Source: JACCTU01 sp963737405 (GTDB lineage: Bacteria; Actinomycetota; Thermoleophilia; Gaiellales; Gaiellaceae). Taken from it: a DNA stretch of 64,000 nt. Location of the stretch: assembly GCA_963737405.1 (NCBI GenBank), contig CAVTSL010000007.1, positions 1 through 64,000 of the forward strand, written 5' to 3'. Shown one piece after another: positions 52,661-61,283 of the stretch (position 1 is the first letter of the stretch; every line of letters starts with the position of its first letter). A program made the position numbers and the translations under genes. The notes below the pieces were generated by a model. The model made no database searches. It worked only from the letters and a program-made list of their open reading frames with translations, and was not told where the DNA came from.

Positions 52661-53560
52661 TCAGACTTCGAGCTTCTCGAGCACCGGGCGCATCGAGACG
52701 ATGTGGCGCTTGAACTTCAGCTCCGAGTCCTCGAGCCCGGCGGCGACGCCGATCAGCTGCGAGAGGTGGAAGATCGGCATCGGCGGAAGCGGCTCGAGGC
52801 CCTCGTCGCTCCTCGCCGCGTTCAGCTTCGACTGCCAGGCGTCGAGCGAGAGATGGCAGAGCGGGCACGGCGTGACGATGGCGTCGGCGCCGCGCTCGAT
52901 CGCCTGCTCGATCGGCTGCACGAGCTCGCCGAGCGCGGTCTCCTCACGCGCCTGGATGATCGGAAAGCCACAGCACTTCACCTTCGCCGGATAGTCGACG
53001 ACCTCTCCGCCGCACGCCTCGATGATCCGCTCGAGCGACCACGGGCGGTCGGGGTCCTCGAAGCCGAGCAGCTTCGACGGCCGCAGGATCTGGCAGCCGT
53101 AGAAGGGCGCGATCTTGATCCCCTTCAGCCCCTTGTGCGCCGACGCCTTGAGCAGCTCGAAGCCCTCGCCCTCCGCGACGAGCCAGAGGAAGTGCTTCAC
53201 CTCGACCCCGCCCGAGTACGGCGGCACGCCCACCGCGGCGAGGTTCGTGTTCACGCGCGCCATCAGCGCGTCGTCGCCCTTGAGCATGAAGTCCGCCTGC
53301 CGCAGATTGAGCGTGCAGACGTTGCAGATCGTCATCAGCGTGTCGGAGCCGGTCGCCTCGGCGTACGCGAGGATCCGTGCGTTCAGGTGGAGGTAGTAGT
53401 CCGGCTCGGCCTCGTGGATGTCACCGGCGCCGCAGCACGTGACCGACTCGAGGTCGATCAGCTCGAAGCCGACCTTCGGTGCGAGCGCCTGCGTCGACGT
53501 GTCGAGCTCCTTCGCGGAGAGGGCGGCGAGACAGCCCTTGTAGTAGGCGACCTGCTTCAC
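52661..53560 (-). CDS. SDH/heterodisulfide-reductase-like subunit with two CCG domains (SdhE/HdrB type)
   Basis: An intact frame of 299 residues; GTG start overlapping the SdhB TGA (GTGA). It contains two cysteine-rich CCG modules: YYKGCLA with SVTCCGAGDIHEA and CNVC, then PFYGCQILRP with VKCCGFPIIQ and PCPLCHLSLD. These bind a non-cubane or [4Fe-4S] cluster in HdrB and in the third subunit of non-classical succinate dehydrogenases. No membrane helix is visible, so the complex would be peripheral, passing electrons from succinate toward menaquinone through this subunit. It replaces the usual cytochrome b subunits, which are absent from the operon. Confidence 0.85.
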   Translation of the reverse strand: MKQVAYYKGCLAALSAKELDTSTQALAPKVGFELIDLESVTCCGAGDIHEAEPDYYLHLNARILAYAEATGSDTLMTICNVCTLNLRQADFMLKGDDALMARVNTNLAAVGVPPYSGGVEVKHFLWLVAEGEGFELLKASAHKGLKGIKIAPFYGCQILRPSKLLGFEDPDRPWSLERIIEACGGEVVDYPAKVKCCGFPIIQAREETALGELVQPIEQAIERGADAIVTPCPLCHLSLDAWQSKLNAARSDEGLEPLPPMPIFHLSQLIGVAAGLEDSELKFKRHIVSMRPVLEKLEV

Positions 53561-54630
53561 GCTTCCGTCCCCTCGGTCTTGTCCTCCTCGCGCAGGTGAT
53601 AGTCGAGCTTCGCGAGCGCGCGCTCGCCCTGCACGATGCCCTCGTAGCCGAGGCGCCCCTGCTCGTGGACGATCTTGTGGAGCGCGCGCGCCTCGTCGAC
53701 CTTGTCGGCGACGTGCGGCGGGATCGGGATCGGAACCTTGCCGTGGCGCGCGAGCCCCATCGCGAACTTCATCTGCGAGATCGCGGTGACGACTCCCTGC
53801 GTCTTCGGCACGAGCTCGGTCTCCCGGAGCCAACCCGTCGTCTCGGTCGACTTGATGAACCACTTTGCATGCTTGGCGCCCATGTCGGTGTCGATGTCCT
53901 GCTTGACGGCCTCGGCGCCGAGCTTGGCGATCGCGTCGCGCGGGTCGACTCCCTTCGGGCAGCGTTCGTTGCAGAAGTAGCAGCGGGTGCACTCCCAGAT
54001 GCCGTGCTCGGTCGAGTAGTCCTCGAGCCGCTCGACCTTCGCCGCGTCGCGCGGGTCGCCGACGAAGCGCATGCCCTTTGCGAGCGCCTGCGGCCCGAGG
54101 AACGCGGGACTGGACTCCATCGCGTTGCACTCCGAGACGCAGCAGCCGCAGTTGATGCAGAGCGCCTCCTTGTCGATGACGTTCATGCGCTCCTGCGAGA
54201 CGCGGTACTCCTTGCCCTCGGGCGGCTCCTCGTAGCCGGGCTGGAGCCACGGCTTCATCGCCTTGAACTTCTGCCAGAACGGCTCCATGTCGACGACGAG
54301 GTCCTTGTGGATCGGCAGGTTGCCCATCGCCGAGATCACGGGAACGTGCCCTGCCTGCACGATCTCGTACATCCGCGTCTTGCACGCGAGCACGGCCGCG
54401 CCGTCCATCCGCATCCCGCAGGAGCCGCAGATCATCATCCGGCAGCTCTTGCGGTACGCGAGCGACCCGTCGACGCGGTCCTTGATGATGTCGAGGACGT
54501 CGAGCAGCGTCACCCACTCCGGCGCCTCGACCTCGTACTCCTTGAGCGCGCGCTCGCCGGTCGTCGAGTCGAAACGCCAGATCTTCAGTGCGACCTGCAT
54601 CGTCTTGTCGGCGGTCTCGATCGTCGCCAC
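53557..54630 (-). CDS. sdhB: Succinate dehydrogenase/fumarate reductase iron-sulfur subunit
   Basis: 357 residues, intact. The GTG at 54630 shares a base with the SdhA stop (TAGTG). The [2Fe-2S] ligands lie in CRMMICGSCGMRMDGAAVLA followed by C. The [4Fe-4S] and [3Fe-4S] ligands lie in CINCGCCVSECNA and CTRCYFCNERCPKG. It is longer than classical SdhB (about 240 residues), with a 110-residue C-terminal extension (after IAKLGAEAVKQDIDTDMGAK), as found in operons carrying a CCG-type third subunit. It carries electrons from the SdhA flavin to the CCG subunit. Confidence 0.9.
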   Translation of the reverse strand: MATIETADKTMQVALKIWRFDSTTGERALKEYEVEAPEWVTLLDVLDIIKDRVDGSLAYRKSCRMMICGSCGMRMDGAAVLACKTRMYEIVQAGHVPVISAMGNLPIHKDLVVDMEPFWQKFKAMKPWLQPGYEEPPEGKEYRVSQERMNVIDKEALCINCGCCVSECNAMESSPAFLGPQALAKGMRFVGDPRDAAKVERLEDYSTEHGIWECTRCYFCNERCPKGVDPRDAIAKLGAEAVKQDIDTDMGAKHAKWFIKSTETTGWLRETELVPKTQGVVTAISQMKFAMGLARHGKVPIPIPPHVADKVDEARALHKIVHEQGRLGYEGIVQGERALAKLDYHLREEDKTEGTEA

Positions 54631-56309
54631 TAGTACGTCCTCTCTTTCGGCTCCCACTTCGTCATCGTCACGGGCTTCCAGTCGAGCTCGGGGCCGTCGT
54701 CCCAGCTCACGAGCGTGTGCCTGAGGTAGTTCTCGTCGTCGCGGTCCGGATAGTCGTACGGCCGCGCGTGCGCGCCGCGACTCTCCTTGCGCGCGATCCC
54801 GCAGACGACCATGCACTGCGCGAGCTCGAGCAGGAAGCCGAGCTCGAGCGCCTGCGTCAGGTCGCTGTTGAAGACGTTGCCCTTGTCCTCGACGACGACG
54901 CGCTCGTACCGCTCGCGGAGACCCTCGACGATCTCGCCCTGGCGCTGCATCTGGTCCTCGCGGCGGAAGACGCCGAAGTTCTCGTGCATCGTCGACGCGA
55001 GCTCGTCGCGGATCTTCCAGGGACGCTCACCCTGACTGCGGTCGAGCAGCGTGCGCAGCTCACGCTCGGCGTCGCTGAGGACGGACTCGGGAACCGTGAC
55101 CGTCGTGTTCGCGAGCGCCCACTCGGCGGCATGCCGGCCGGAGCGCTTGCCGTAGGTGATCGTCTCCATCAGCGCGTTCCCGCCGAGTCGGTTCGCACCG
55201 TGCACCGAGACGCACGCGACCTCGCCCGAGGCGTACAGGCCCTCGAGCGTCGTCAGCCCCCAGACGTCGGTGTCGACGCCGCCCATGTGGTAGTGCGCTC
55301 CCGGCCGGACCGGGATCGGCTCGTAGATCGGATCGACGCCGGCGAACGTCAGCGAGAGCTCGCGCGTCCCGTGCAGCCGCTCGATGATCTTCTCCGCTCC
55401 GAGGTGCCGCAGGTCGAGCAGGACGTTGCCGTCCACCCCGCGCCCCTCGTCGATCTCGGTCTGCTCGGCGCGCGAGATGACGTCGCGCGACGCGAGCTCC
55501 ATCGCGTTCGGCGCGTAGCGCTCGAGGAAGCGCTCGCCGTCCGCGTTCAGCAGGTACGCGCCCTCGCCGCGGCAGCCCTCGGTGATCAGCACACCGGTCG
55601 GCGCGAGCGTCGTCGGATGGAACTGCATCATCTCCATGTCCTTCAGCGCCACGCCGACGCGGAGCGCGAGCGCCATGCCGTCGCCGGTGCAGGCGTACGC
55701 GTTCGTCGTCCCCGTGTAGAGCCGGCCCGCACCGCCGGTCGCGAGGATGACCGTCTTCGCTCCGATCGCCTTGAGGCCGCCGTTCAGCAGGTCCCAGCAG
55801 ATGACGCCCTGGCAGCGGTCGTCGTCGACGACGAGCTTCCAGGCGAAGTACTCCTCGTAGGTGAGGATGTCGCGCTTGACGATCTGCTCGTAGAGCACCT
55901 GGACGAGCACGTGGCCGGTGATGTCCGCGGCGTACGCGGTGCGCGGCGCGCCGGCCGCGCCGAAGGGACGCTGTGCGATCCGGCCGTCCTCCGTGCGCGA
56001 GAAGACCGCGCCCCAGTGCTCGAGCTGGTAGACGTCGTCGGGCGCCTCCCGGCAGAGGATCTCGATCGCGTCCTGGTCGCCGAGGTAGTCCGAGCCCTTG
56101 ACGGTGTCGTACGCGTGCTGCTCCGGGTCGTCCTCGGACGCGTTCCCGAGCGCGGCGTTGATCCCGCCCTCCGCGGCCCCCGAGTGGCTCCGCGTCGGGT
56201 GGATCTTCGAGATCATCGCGACGTCGGCGCCCGCGTCGAACGCCTCGATGGCCGCGCGCATGCCTGCGCAGCCCGCTCCGACGACGAGCACGTCGTGCTT
56301 CGCTTCCAC
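54630..56309 (-). CDS. sdhA: Succinate dehydrogenase/fumarate reductase flavoprotein subunit
   Basis: 559 residues, intact, GTG start. The FAD-binding GAGCAGMRAAIEA stands at the N-terminus, followed by RSHSGAAEGGINAALG (the region with the His that holds FAD covalently in SdhA), HPTTLAPTGVLITEGCRGEG (substrate-binding HPT and catalytic Arg region), HYHMGGVDTD and GANRLGGNAL. It oxidises succinate to fumarate. First gene of a coupled three-gene operon with overlaps of one and four bases. The region upstream (56310-56418) holds only the hairpin of the preceding gene, so the promoter must lie there or beyond. Confidence 0.95.
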   Translation of the reverse strand: MEAKHDVLVVGAGCAGMRAAIEAFDAGADVAMISKIHPTRSHSGAAEGGINAALGNASEDDPEQHAYDTVKGSDYLGDQDAIEILCREAPDDVYQLEHWGAVFSRTEDGRIAQRPFGAAGAPRTAYAADITGHVLVQVLYEQIVKRDILTYEEYFAWKLVVDDDRCQGVICWDLLNGGLKAIGAKTVILATGGAGRLYTGTTNAYACTGDGMALALRVGVALKDMEMMQFHPTTLAPTGVLITEGCRGEGAYLLNADGERFLERYAPNAMELASRDVISRAEQTEIDEGRGVDGNVLLDLRHLGAEKIIERLHGTRELSLTFAGVDPIYEPIPVRPGAHYHMGGVDTDVWGLTTLEGLYASGEVACVSVHGANRLGGNALMETITYGKRSGRHAAEWALANTTVTVPESVLSDAERELRTLLDRSQGERPWKIRDELASTMHENFGVFRREDQMQRQGEIVEGLRERYERVVVEDKGNVFNSDLTQALELGFLLELAQCMVVCGIARKESRGAHARPYDYPDRDDENYLRHTLVSWDDGPELDWKPVTMTKWEPKERTY

Positions 56310-56367
56310 CGCTCCGGACGCTATCGGATAGCACCGTCGCCGGGCCTCGTAACGACCGGCGCGAATC

Positions 56368-56396
56368 GGGCCCGCCGCGGCCGCTGCGGCGGGCCC
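56368..56396 (-). terminator. GC-rich hairpin terminator
   Basis: GGGCCCGCCGC (56368-56378) pairs perfectly with GCGGCGGGCCC (56386-56396) across a seven-base loop, 23 bases after the stop of the secreted-protein gene (minus strand). No T-run. Confidence 0.6.
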
Positions 56397-56418
56397 GAAC
56401 TTCGGGTGACACCGGCTG

Positions 56419-56775
56419 CTACTTGGCGCACACCGCGAAGACGTCGACCCGCGCGGGCTGGTCGTCCGAGTTGATCAGATAGACGTTCCAGCTCGCCAGG
56501 TCCTCGCTCGGCGCGTCGTCGAGCGAGAACACGCCCTTCGACGTTCCGGAGCCGTGCTGATGCCAGCCGCCCGCGATCGCGCGCTCGCCGGCCAGACAGC
56601 CGGACCTGAACGCGCCTTCGGAGGTCGGGTTCATCGCTCCGGACGCCAAGCGCACCGTTGTCGACGCCACCGGGGCCGACTCGTTCAGCGCCGCGACTGC
56701 CGTGCCGGACAGCGCGACGAAGAGCGCCGCCAACCCGATCACGAGCCCCGGACTAGGAAGCCTCAACCGCTTCAT
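56419..56775 (-). CDS. Small secreted protein of unknown function
   Basis: 118 residues. It starts MKRLRLPSPGLVIGLAALFV, then ALSGTAVAA, a signal peptide of a style very common in Thermoleophilia secreted proteins. The mature part has two cysteines (FRSGCLAGERAIAGGWHQHG and VFAVCAK) that could form a disulfide, with a beta-rich SWNVYLINSDDQPARVDVFA. No enzyme motif. Its ATG overlaps the stop of the small upstream gene (ATGA), and a strong hairpin follows it. Confidence 0.75.
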   Translation of the reverse strand: MKRLRLPSPGLVIGLAALFVALSGTAVAALNESAPVASTTVRLASGAMNPTSEGAFRSGCLAGERAIAGGWHQHGSGTSKGVFSLDDAPSEDLASWNVYLINSDDQPARVDVFAVCAK

Positions 56776-56960
56776 TTGCTCACCTCCTCCTCTGCGTTTC
56801 TGGACGGCTGCCGCTCCGGCTGCCAGGACGGCTCCGCGCCGGCGGTTCGAAACTCGTCGACCACCGTGAGGTAGGTCGCGATCTCATCGAGCAGACGCTC
56901 GAGCCCACCGATCTCTGCCGCAGTCGTCGTCACCCTTCGAGGGTGCGCCCGGGCGCTCAC
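56772..56960 (-). CDS. Small hypothetical protein coupled to the secreted protein
   Basis: 62 residues from the GTG at 56960, or 53 from the GTG at 56933 (VTTTAAEIGG), which is nearer to where the helical part begins. It holds one amphipathic helix (GLERLLDEIATYLTVVDEFR) and an acidic/Gln-rich tail. Its TGA overlaps the next ATG by four bases, which supports it being translated. Unknown function. Confidence 0.45.
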   Translation of the reverse strand: MSARAHPRRVTTTAAEIGGLERLLDEIATYLTVVDEFRTAGAEPSWQPERQPSRNAEEEVSK

Positions 56961-57015
56961 ACTCCGCTCACACGGAGGGCTTTCCGCTGCCGAGGCAGGG
57001 TGCTAGAAACGACCC

Positions 57016-60000
57016 ATGCGGTACCGCATCCTCGGGCCGCTCGAGGTACAGGCGGTCGTCGATCATCCCGCGCTGCGCCGGCGCAAGCCGCGGATCGTCC
57101 TCACGATGCTTCTGCTGCACGCGAACGAGGTCGTCTCGACGGACGCGCTTGATCGACGCGGTCTGGGGCGACACGCCGCCTGCGCGCGCCCGCGGGCTCG
57201 CTCCAGAACTACGTCTCGCACCTGCGGAAGGCGCTCGGCGAGGACGCGGCTCGTGAGCGAGGCGGTCGGGATACATGCTCCGCGTCGAGCCGGGCGAGCT
57301 CGACGCCGAGGTGTTCGAGCGGCTCGTGCGCGAAGCGGCGGGCGCGCCGTCCGAGCGGTTCGCGCGGAGCGCCTCCGAGCCGCGCTGGCGCTCTGGCGCG
57401 GCCCGGCACTCGACGGACCTCGCGTACGACGGCTTCGCCGAGGCCGCGATCAAGCGCACTCGACGACGCGAGAGGCACGGCGTTCGAGGAGCTCGCGGAC
57501 GGCCGAGCTCGCAGCTCGGCCGCCACGCCGAGGCCGCGGTCGAGCTCGAGGCGCTCGTCGCCGAGTACCCGTGGCGCGAACGGCTCCGCGGACAGCTGAT
57601 GCTCGCGCTCTACCGGTCCGGCCGGCAGGCCGAGGCGCTCGAGGTCTACCGGGACGGCGCGGACGCTGCCTCGCGAGGAGCTCGGCCTCGAGCCCGAGCG
57701 ACGAGCTTGCGCGCAGCTCGAGCGGGCGATCCTGACGCAGGACGCAGCGCTCGGGGTCGCCGACCGGTCGCACCCGCTGAACGCGAGCCGGCTGCCGACG
57801 GTGCAGAAAGGTCGTCACGGTGCTCTTCGCCGACGTCGCCGGCTCGACGCGGCTTGCGTCGATCGGTCGATCCCGAGACGCTCCGCACCGTGATGGCGTC
57901 GCTTCTTCGCGCGCGATGCGCGCGGTGGCCGAACGCCACGAGCGGAACGCTCGAGAAGTTCTCCGGCGACGAGGTGATGGTCGTCTTCGGCGTGCCGACC
58001 GCTGCACGAGGACGACGCGCTCCGCGCCGTGCGCGCCGCCGCCGAGATGCGCGACGCGCTCGTCCGAGCTGAACCGCGAGCTCGAGCGCGACCACGGCGT
58101 CCGGCTTGGAGATCCGCATCGGCGTCAACACCGGCGAGGTCGTCGCAGGCGATCCGGACGAGACACCCCGTTCGTGACCGGGGAAGCGGTGAACGTCGGG
58201 AAGCGGCTTCAGGAGGCGGCCGCTCCAGGCGACGTGCTGCTCGCACCGATAACCGTCTCGCTCGCCCGCGGGTCGATCGAGACGGAGCAGATCGGGACGC
58301 TCGAAGTGCGTGGCCGTCCCGAGCCGCTCGCCGACGCTACCGTCTGCGTCGGCCTCGTCGACGAGCACGTTCGAGTCGGCACGAGGAGACTAGGACGCGC
58401 TCGTCGGACGGCCGACGGCGAGCTGCGACAGGCTTCGAGCGGCGTACGACGCGTGCGCGCGGCAAGCGATGGGTGCACGGCTCGCGCTCGTCGTCGGCGA
58501 GCGCGGGGATCGGTAAGACGCAGACTCGTGCGCGAGCTCGTCAACGGGATCGACGACGCGCAGATCCTCGTCGGGCGCTGCGTCTCCTACGGCGAAGGCG
58601 CGACGTACCTGCCGCTCGTCGAGGTCGTGCGACAGGCGACGCGTCGAGACGATCGCTCGACGAGCTGCTCGAAGGACGTCGACGAAGCCGGAACGAGTCG
58701 CTCGCGTGCTCCGCGTCCTCGCCGGTGAGCTGGACGAGCCCATCGCAGATCGGCGAGGCGTCGTGGGCCGTCCAGCGCTTCCTCGCGGCGCTCGCGCGCG
58801 ACACGCCAGTGGTCCTGATCCTGGACGACGTCCACTGGGCCGAGCCGGCGCTGCTCGACCTCGTCGAGCAGCTCGTCCAGCAGACGCACAGGCGTGCCGC
58901 TGCTCGTCCTCGCCCTCGCCCGTCCGGAGCTCATCGACAGGCAGACCGCAGTGGGCCGAGCATGCCGATGGTCCCGGCCGGCGTGCGGCTCGAACGGCTC
59001 TCCGACGACGACACGCAGGACGCTCGTCGCGAGCCGCGGCGGCACGCATCTCGAGACGCCCGTGCTCGAGCGGGTCGTGGCGACTCGCGGAGGGCAACCC
59101 GCTCTTCGCGGAACAGCTGTTCTCGCTCGTCCGCGAGCGAGGGCCTGACGCACTCGGCTCGCTCCCGCCCACGGTCGAGGCGCTGATCGCGAGCCGTCTC
59201 GACGGCCTTCCGACGACGCGAGCGCTCGGCGCTCGAACGTGCAGCGGTGATCGGTCGCGACTTTCGCGAGACTGGAGCTCATCGCCCTCTCGCCGCCGGA
59301 CGAGGCCGCGATCGTCGGCCGAGACACTCTCGAGCCTGGAGCACGCCGGGTTCGTGCGGCGATCGGCGCGTGGCGGCGACCGACGACACGTTCGCGTTCC
59401 AGCACGTCCTGATCCGCGACGCCGCGTACGCCGGCGTTCCGAAGGCGCGTCGCGCCGAGCTGCACGAGCGTCTCGGCGACTGGCTGACGGAGCAGGGCGA
59501 CGCACAGGACGAGAGTCGTCGGCTTCCACCTCGAGCGCGCGTATCAGTCGCGTCGACCAGCTCGGGCCGGTGGGACGCCACGGCCGCTCGAGCTCGCGGA
59601 GCGAGGCAGGCGAGCGCCTGGGGCGCGCTGGGCATGCGCGCGTTCCAGCGCACAGACATGCACCGCGACGACCAACTTGCTCGAGACGCGCGATCGTCGC
59701 TTCAGCCCGACGTCGTCCGAACGTCGCCGTGAGCTCCTGAGTCGAGCTCGGTCTCGCGCTCGGCATCGCTGGGCAGGGCGAGCGAGGGCCGAAGCCCTGC
59801 GCTTCGCGAAGCGCGTCGAGGCGCTCGCATCGGGCAGGGCGATCGACGCATGACTTCGCCGCGACGAGCTCGAACTGGCGGGTCGCGGAGGCGTTCAACC
59901 GTCGCGGGCGAGCCGGACGAGCTTGCTTCGAGCTCGCCGACGAACGCTATCCCGTACTTCGAGACGTTCGCGTGACCACCGGGCGCTCGGTCGAGCGTGG

Positions 60001-60884
60001 GTACTACGTCGGCTTCGTTCGCGGCGGGTTCTATCTGCAAGAACGCCGTGGTGGGAGGAGGCGCTCGAACGGGCGCTCGTCCACTACCGCGCGTTCGGAC
60101 TGGCCGCCGACCGCGATGCGTCGGCGAGCTCGGCAGCGCGCTCTACTTCGGGCCTCGGCAGGTCGACAGAGGCGCTCCGACGGGCCGGGACGCTCCTCCG
60201 AGAGGACGCCGGGATCGCCGGAGAGGCGAACATGCTCTCCGTGCTGGCTCGCCGCACTCGAGGCGTTGCGCGGTCGGCTTCGAAGACGGCCCGCGCGGAA
60301 CGTGAGCCGCGCCCGCTCGATCTACGACGAGCTCGGCTTCGCCGTCCCCACCGCGGCGCACTGGGCGTGACGCGGCCGCGCTGAGATCGAGCTCGTCGAG
60401 CGGGGACTATGCGACGGCCGCGACGGTCCTTCGCGCGGGGCTGCGAGAGCCTCGAGCAATTCGAGCAGTCGGGGGAACCTCGCGACGAACGCGGCGCACG
60501 CTCGCCGACGTGCTTCACGCGCACGGGAGCGCCGAGGAGGCGGAACGCTGGGCCGAGACCGCTCAACGGCACTCGAAGCCGGCGGATGTCAGTGCCGAGC
60601 TCTCCTGGCGCGAGCTCACTGGCGAAGATCCGCGCGGCCCAAGGAGAGCTCGCGGAAGCAGAGAGACTGGCGCGGGACTCGCTGGCGCTTGTCGCGGCGA
60701 CCGACGCGACGTACCAGCAGGGCAAGGTGCTGCTCGCGCTCGCCGAGGTGCTCGACGCCGCCGACAAGCGCGACGAGGCGCGGGGTGCGTTGGACGAGGC
60801 AGTGGTCCTGTTCGAGCGCGAAGGGCAACACGGTCGGCCGAGGAACGCGCCATCGCCCTGCGACAGGGCCTGGTCGTCGCCTGA
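57016..60884 (+). CDS. BTAD / class III adenylate cyclase / AAA-ATPase regulator with TPR tail, heavily frameshifted
   Basis: ATG 57016 (MRYRILGPLEVQAVVDHPAL) starts a SARP-style winged helix (VVSTDAL, then NYVSHLRKALGE in another frame). It is followed by a BTAD helical domain (LRGQLMLALYRSGRQAEALE), a class III cyclase domain (TVLFADVAGSTRLAS, LEKFSGDEVMVVFGVP, IGVNTGEVVAGDP, TGEAVNVGKRLQEAA), then an AAA/STAND ATPase (Walker A near 58510 as GIGKTRLVREL; Walker B VVLILDDVHWAEPALLDLVE) and a TPR-like region to ...AIALRQGLVVA-stop. Repaired length is about 1,290 residues. The frame changes every 40-100 bases, so no single frame is long. If intact in the cell, it would couple ligand or ATP sensing to DNA binding and cyclic nucleotide output. 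The target genes are unknown. Confidence 0.7.
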
Positions 60885-60894
60885 CGCACGGAAA

Positions 60895-60910
60895 GCCCCG
60901 GGGACGGGGC
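60895..60910. terminator. Hairpin between convergent genes
   Basis: GCCCCG, loop GGGA, CGGGGC: a perfect six-base stem 10 bases after the plus-strand regulator stop and about 24 bases beyond the inferred end of the minus-strand secreted peptide. It may serve both. Confidence 0.5.
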
Positions 60911-60933
60911 AGTTCCGTGCGCTGAGCGGAGGC

Positions 60934-61078
60934 TCAGCCGCCGCAGGACGCTCGCCTGACATGCCGTCTGCGCCTGAGAGTTCAGCGCGAGCGTCGGCGC
61001 GGCAACCGCGAGCAGTGCGACCGAGAGGAGCACCGACGCGAGACGCGTGCGGGAGAGCTTGTTCGTCGAAGCGTTCAT
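60934..61078 (-). CDS. Short secreted peptide with a strong ribosome site, probable frameshift
   Basis: ATG 61078 has AAGGAGGTGA upstream, among the strongest ribosome sites in the window. The product starts MNASTNKLSRTRLASVLLSV, then ALLAVAAPTLALNSQAQTAC, a signal peptide followed by a very short mature part. As written, the frame continues beyond any sensible end. One base change near 60950 would give an ending SCGG-stop (TGA at 60934-60936) just before the hairpin at 60895-60910. I take that as the likely true end, giving about 47 residues with two cysteines. Function unknown. Confidence 0.5.
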
Positions 61079-61283
61079 TCGTGTCACCTCCTTCCGGCCC
61101 GCACCGTCGGCCGGCGCGCAAAGGACGCGGTCACGGACGGCAAACGGGCCGCCAACGGCGCAGCAGAGGCCAGAAGAAGAGGTGGGCGCTAGGAGGTCGG
61201 GTCGCCGATCAGGGCCGTCGGCGCGACTCCTGCGCGCGCGGCGTAACATTCGCCCGTCCCTGTCTGCGAAGGAAGGAGCACGC

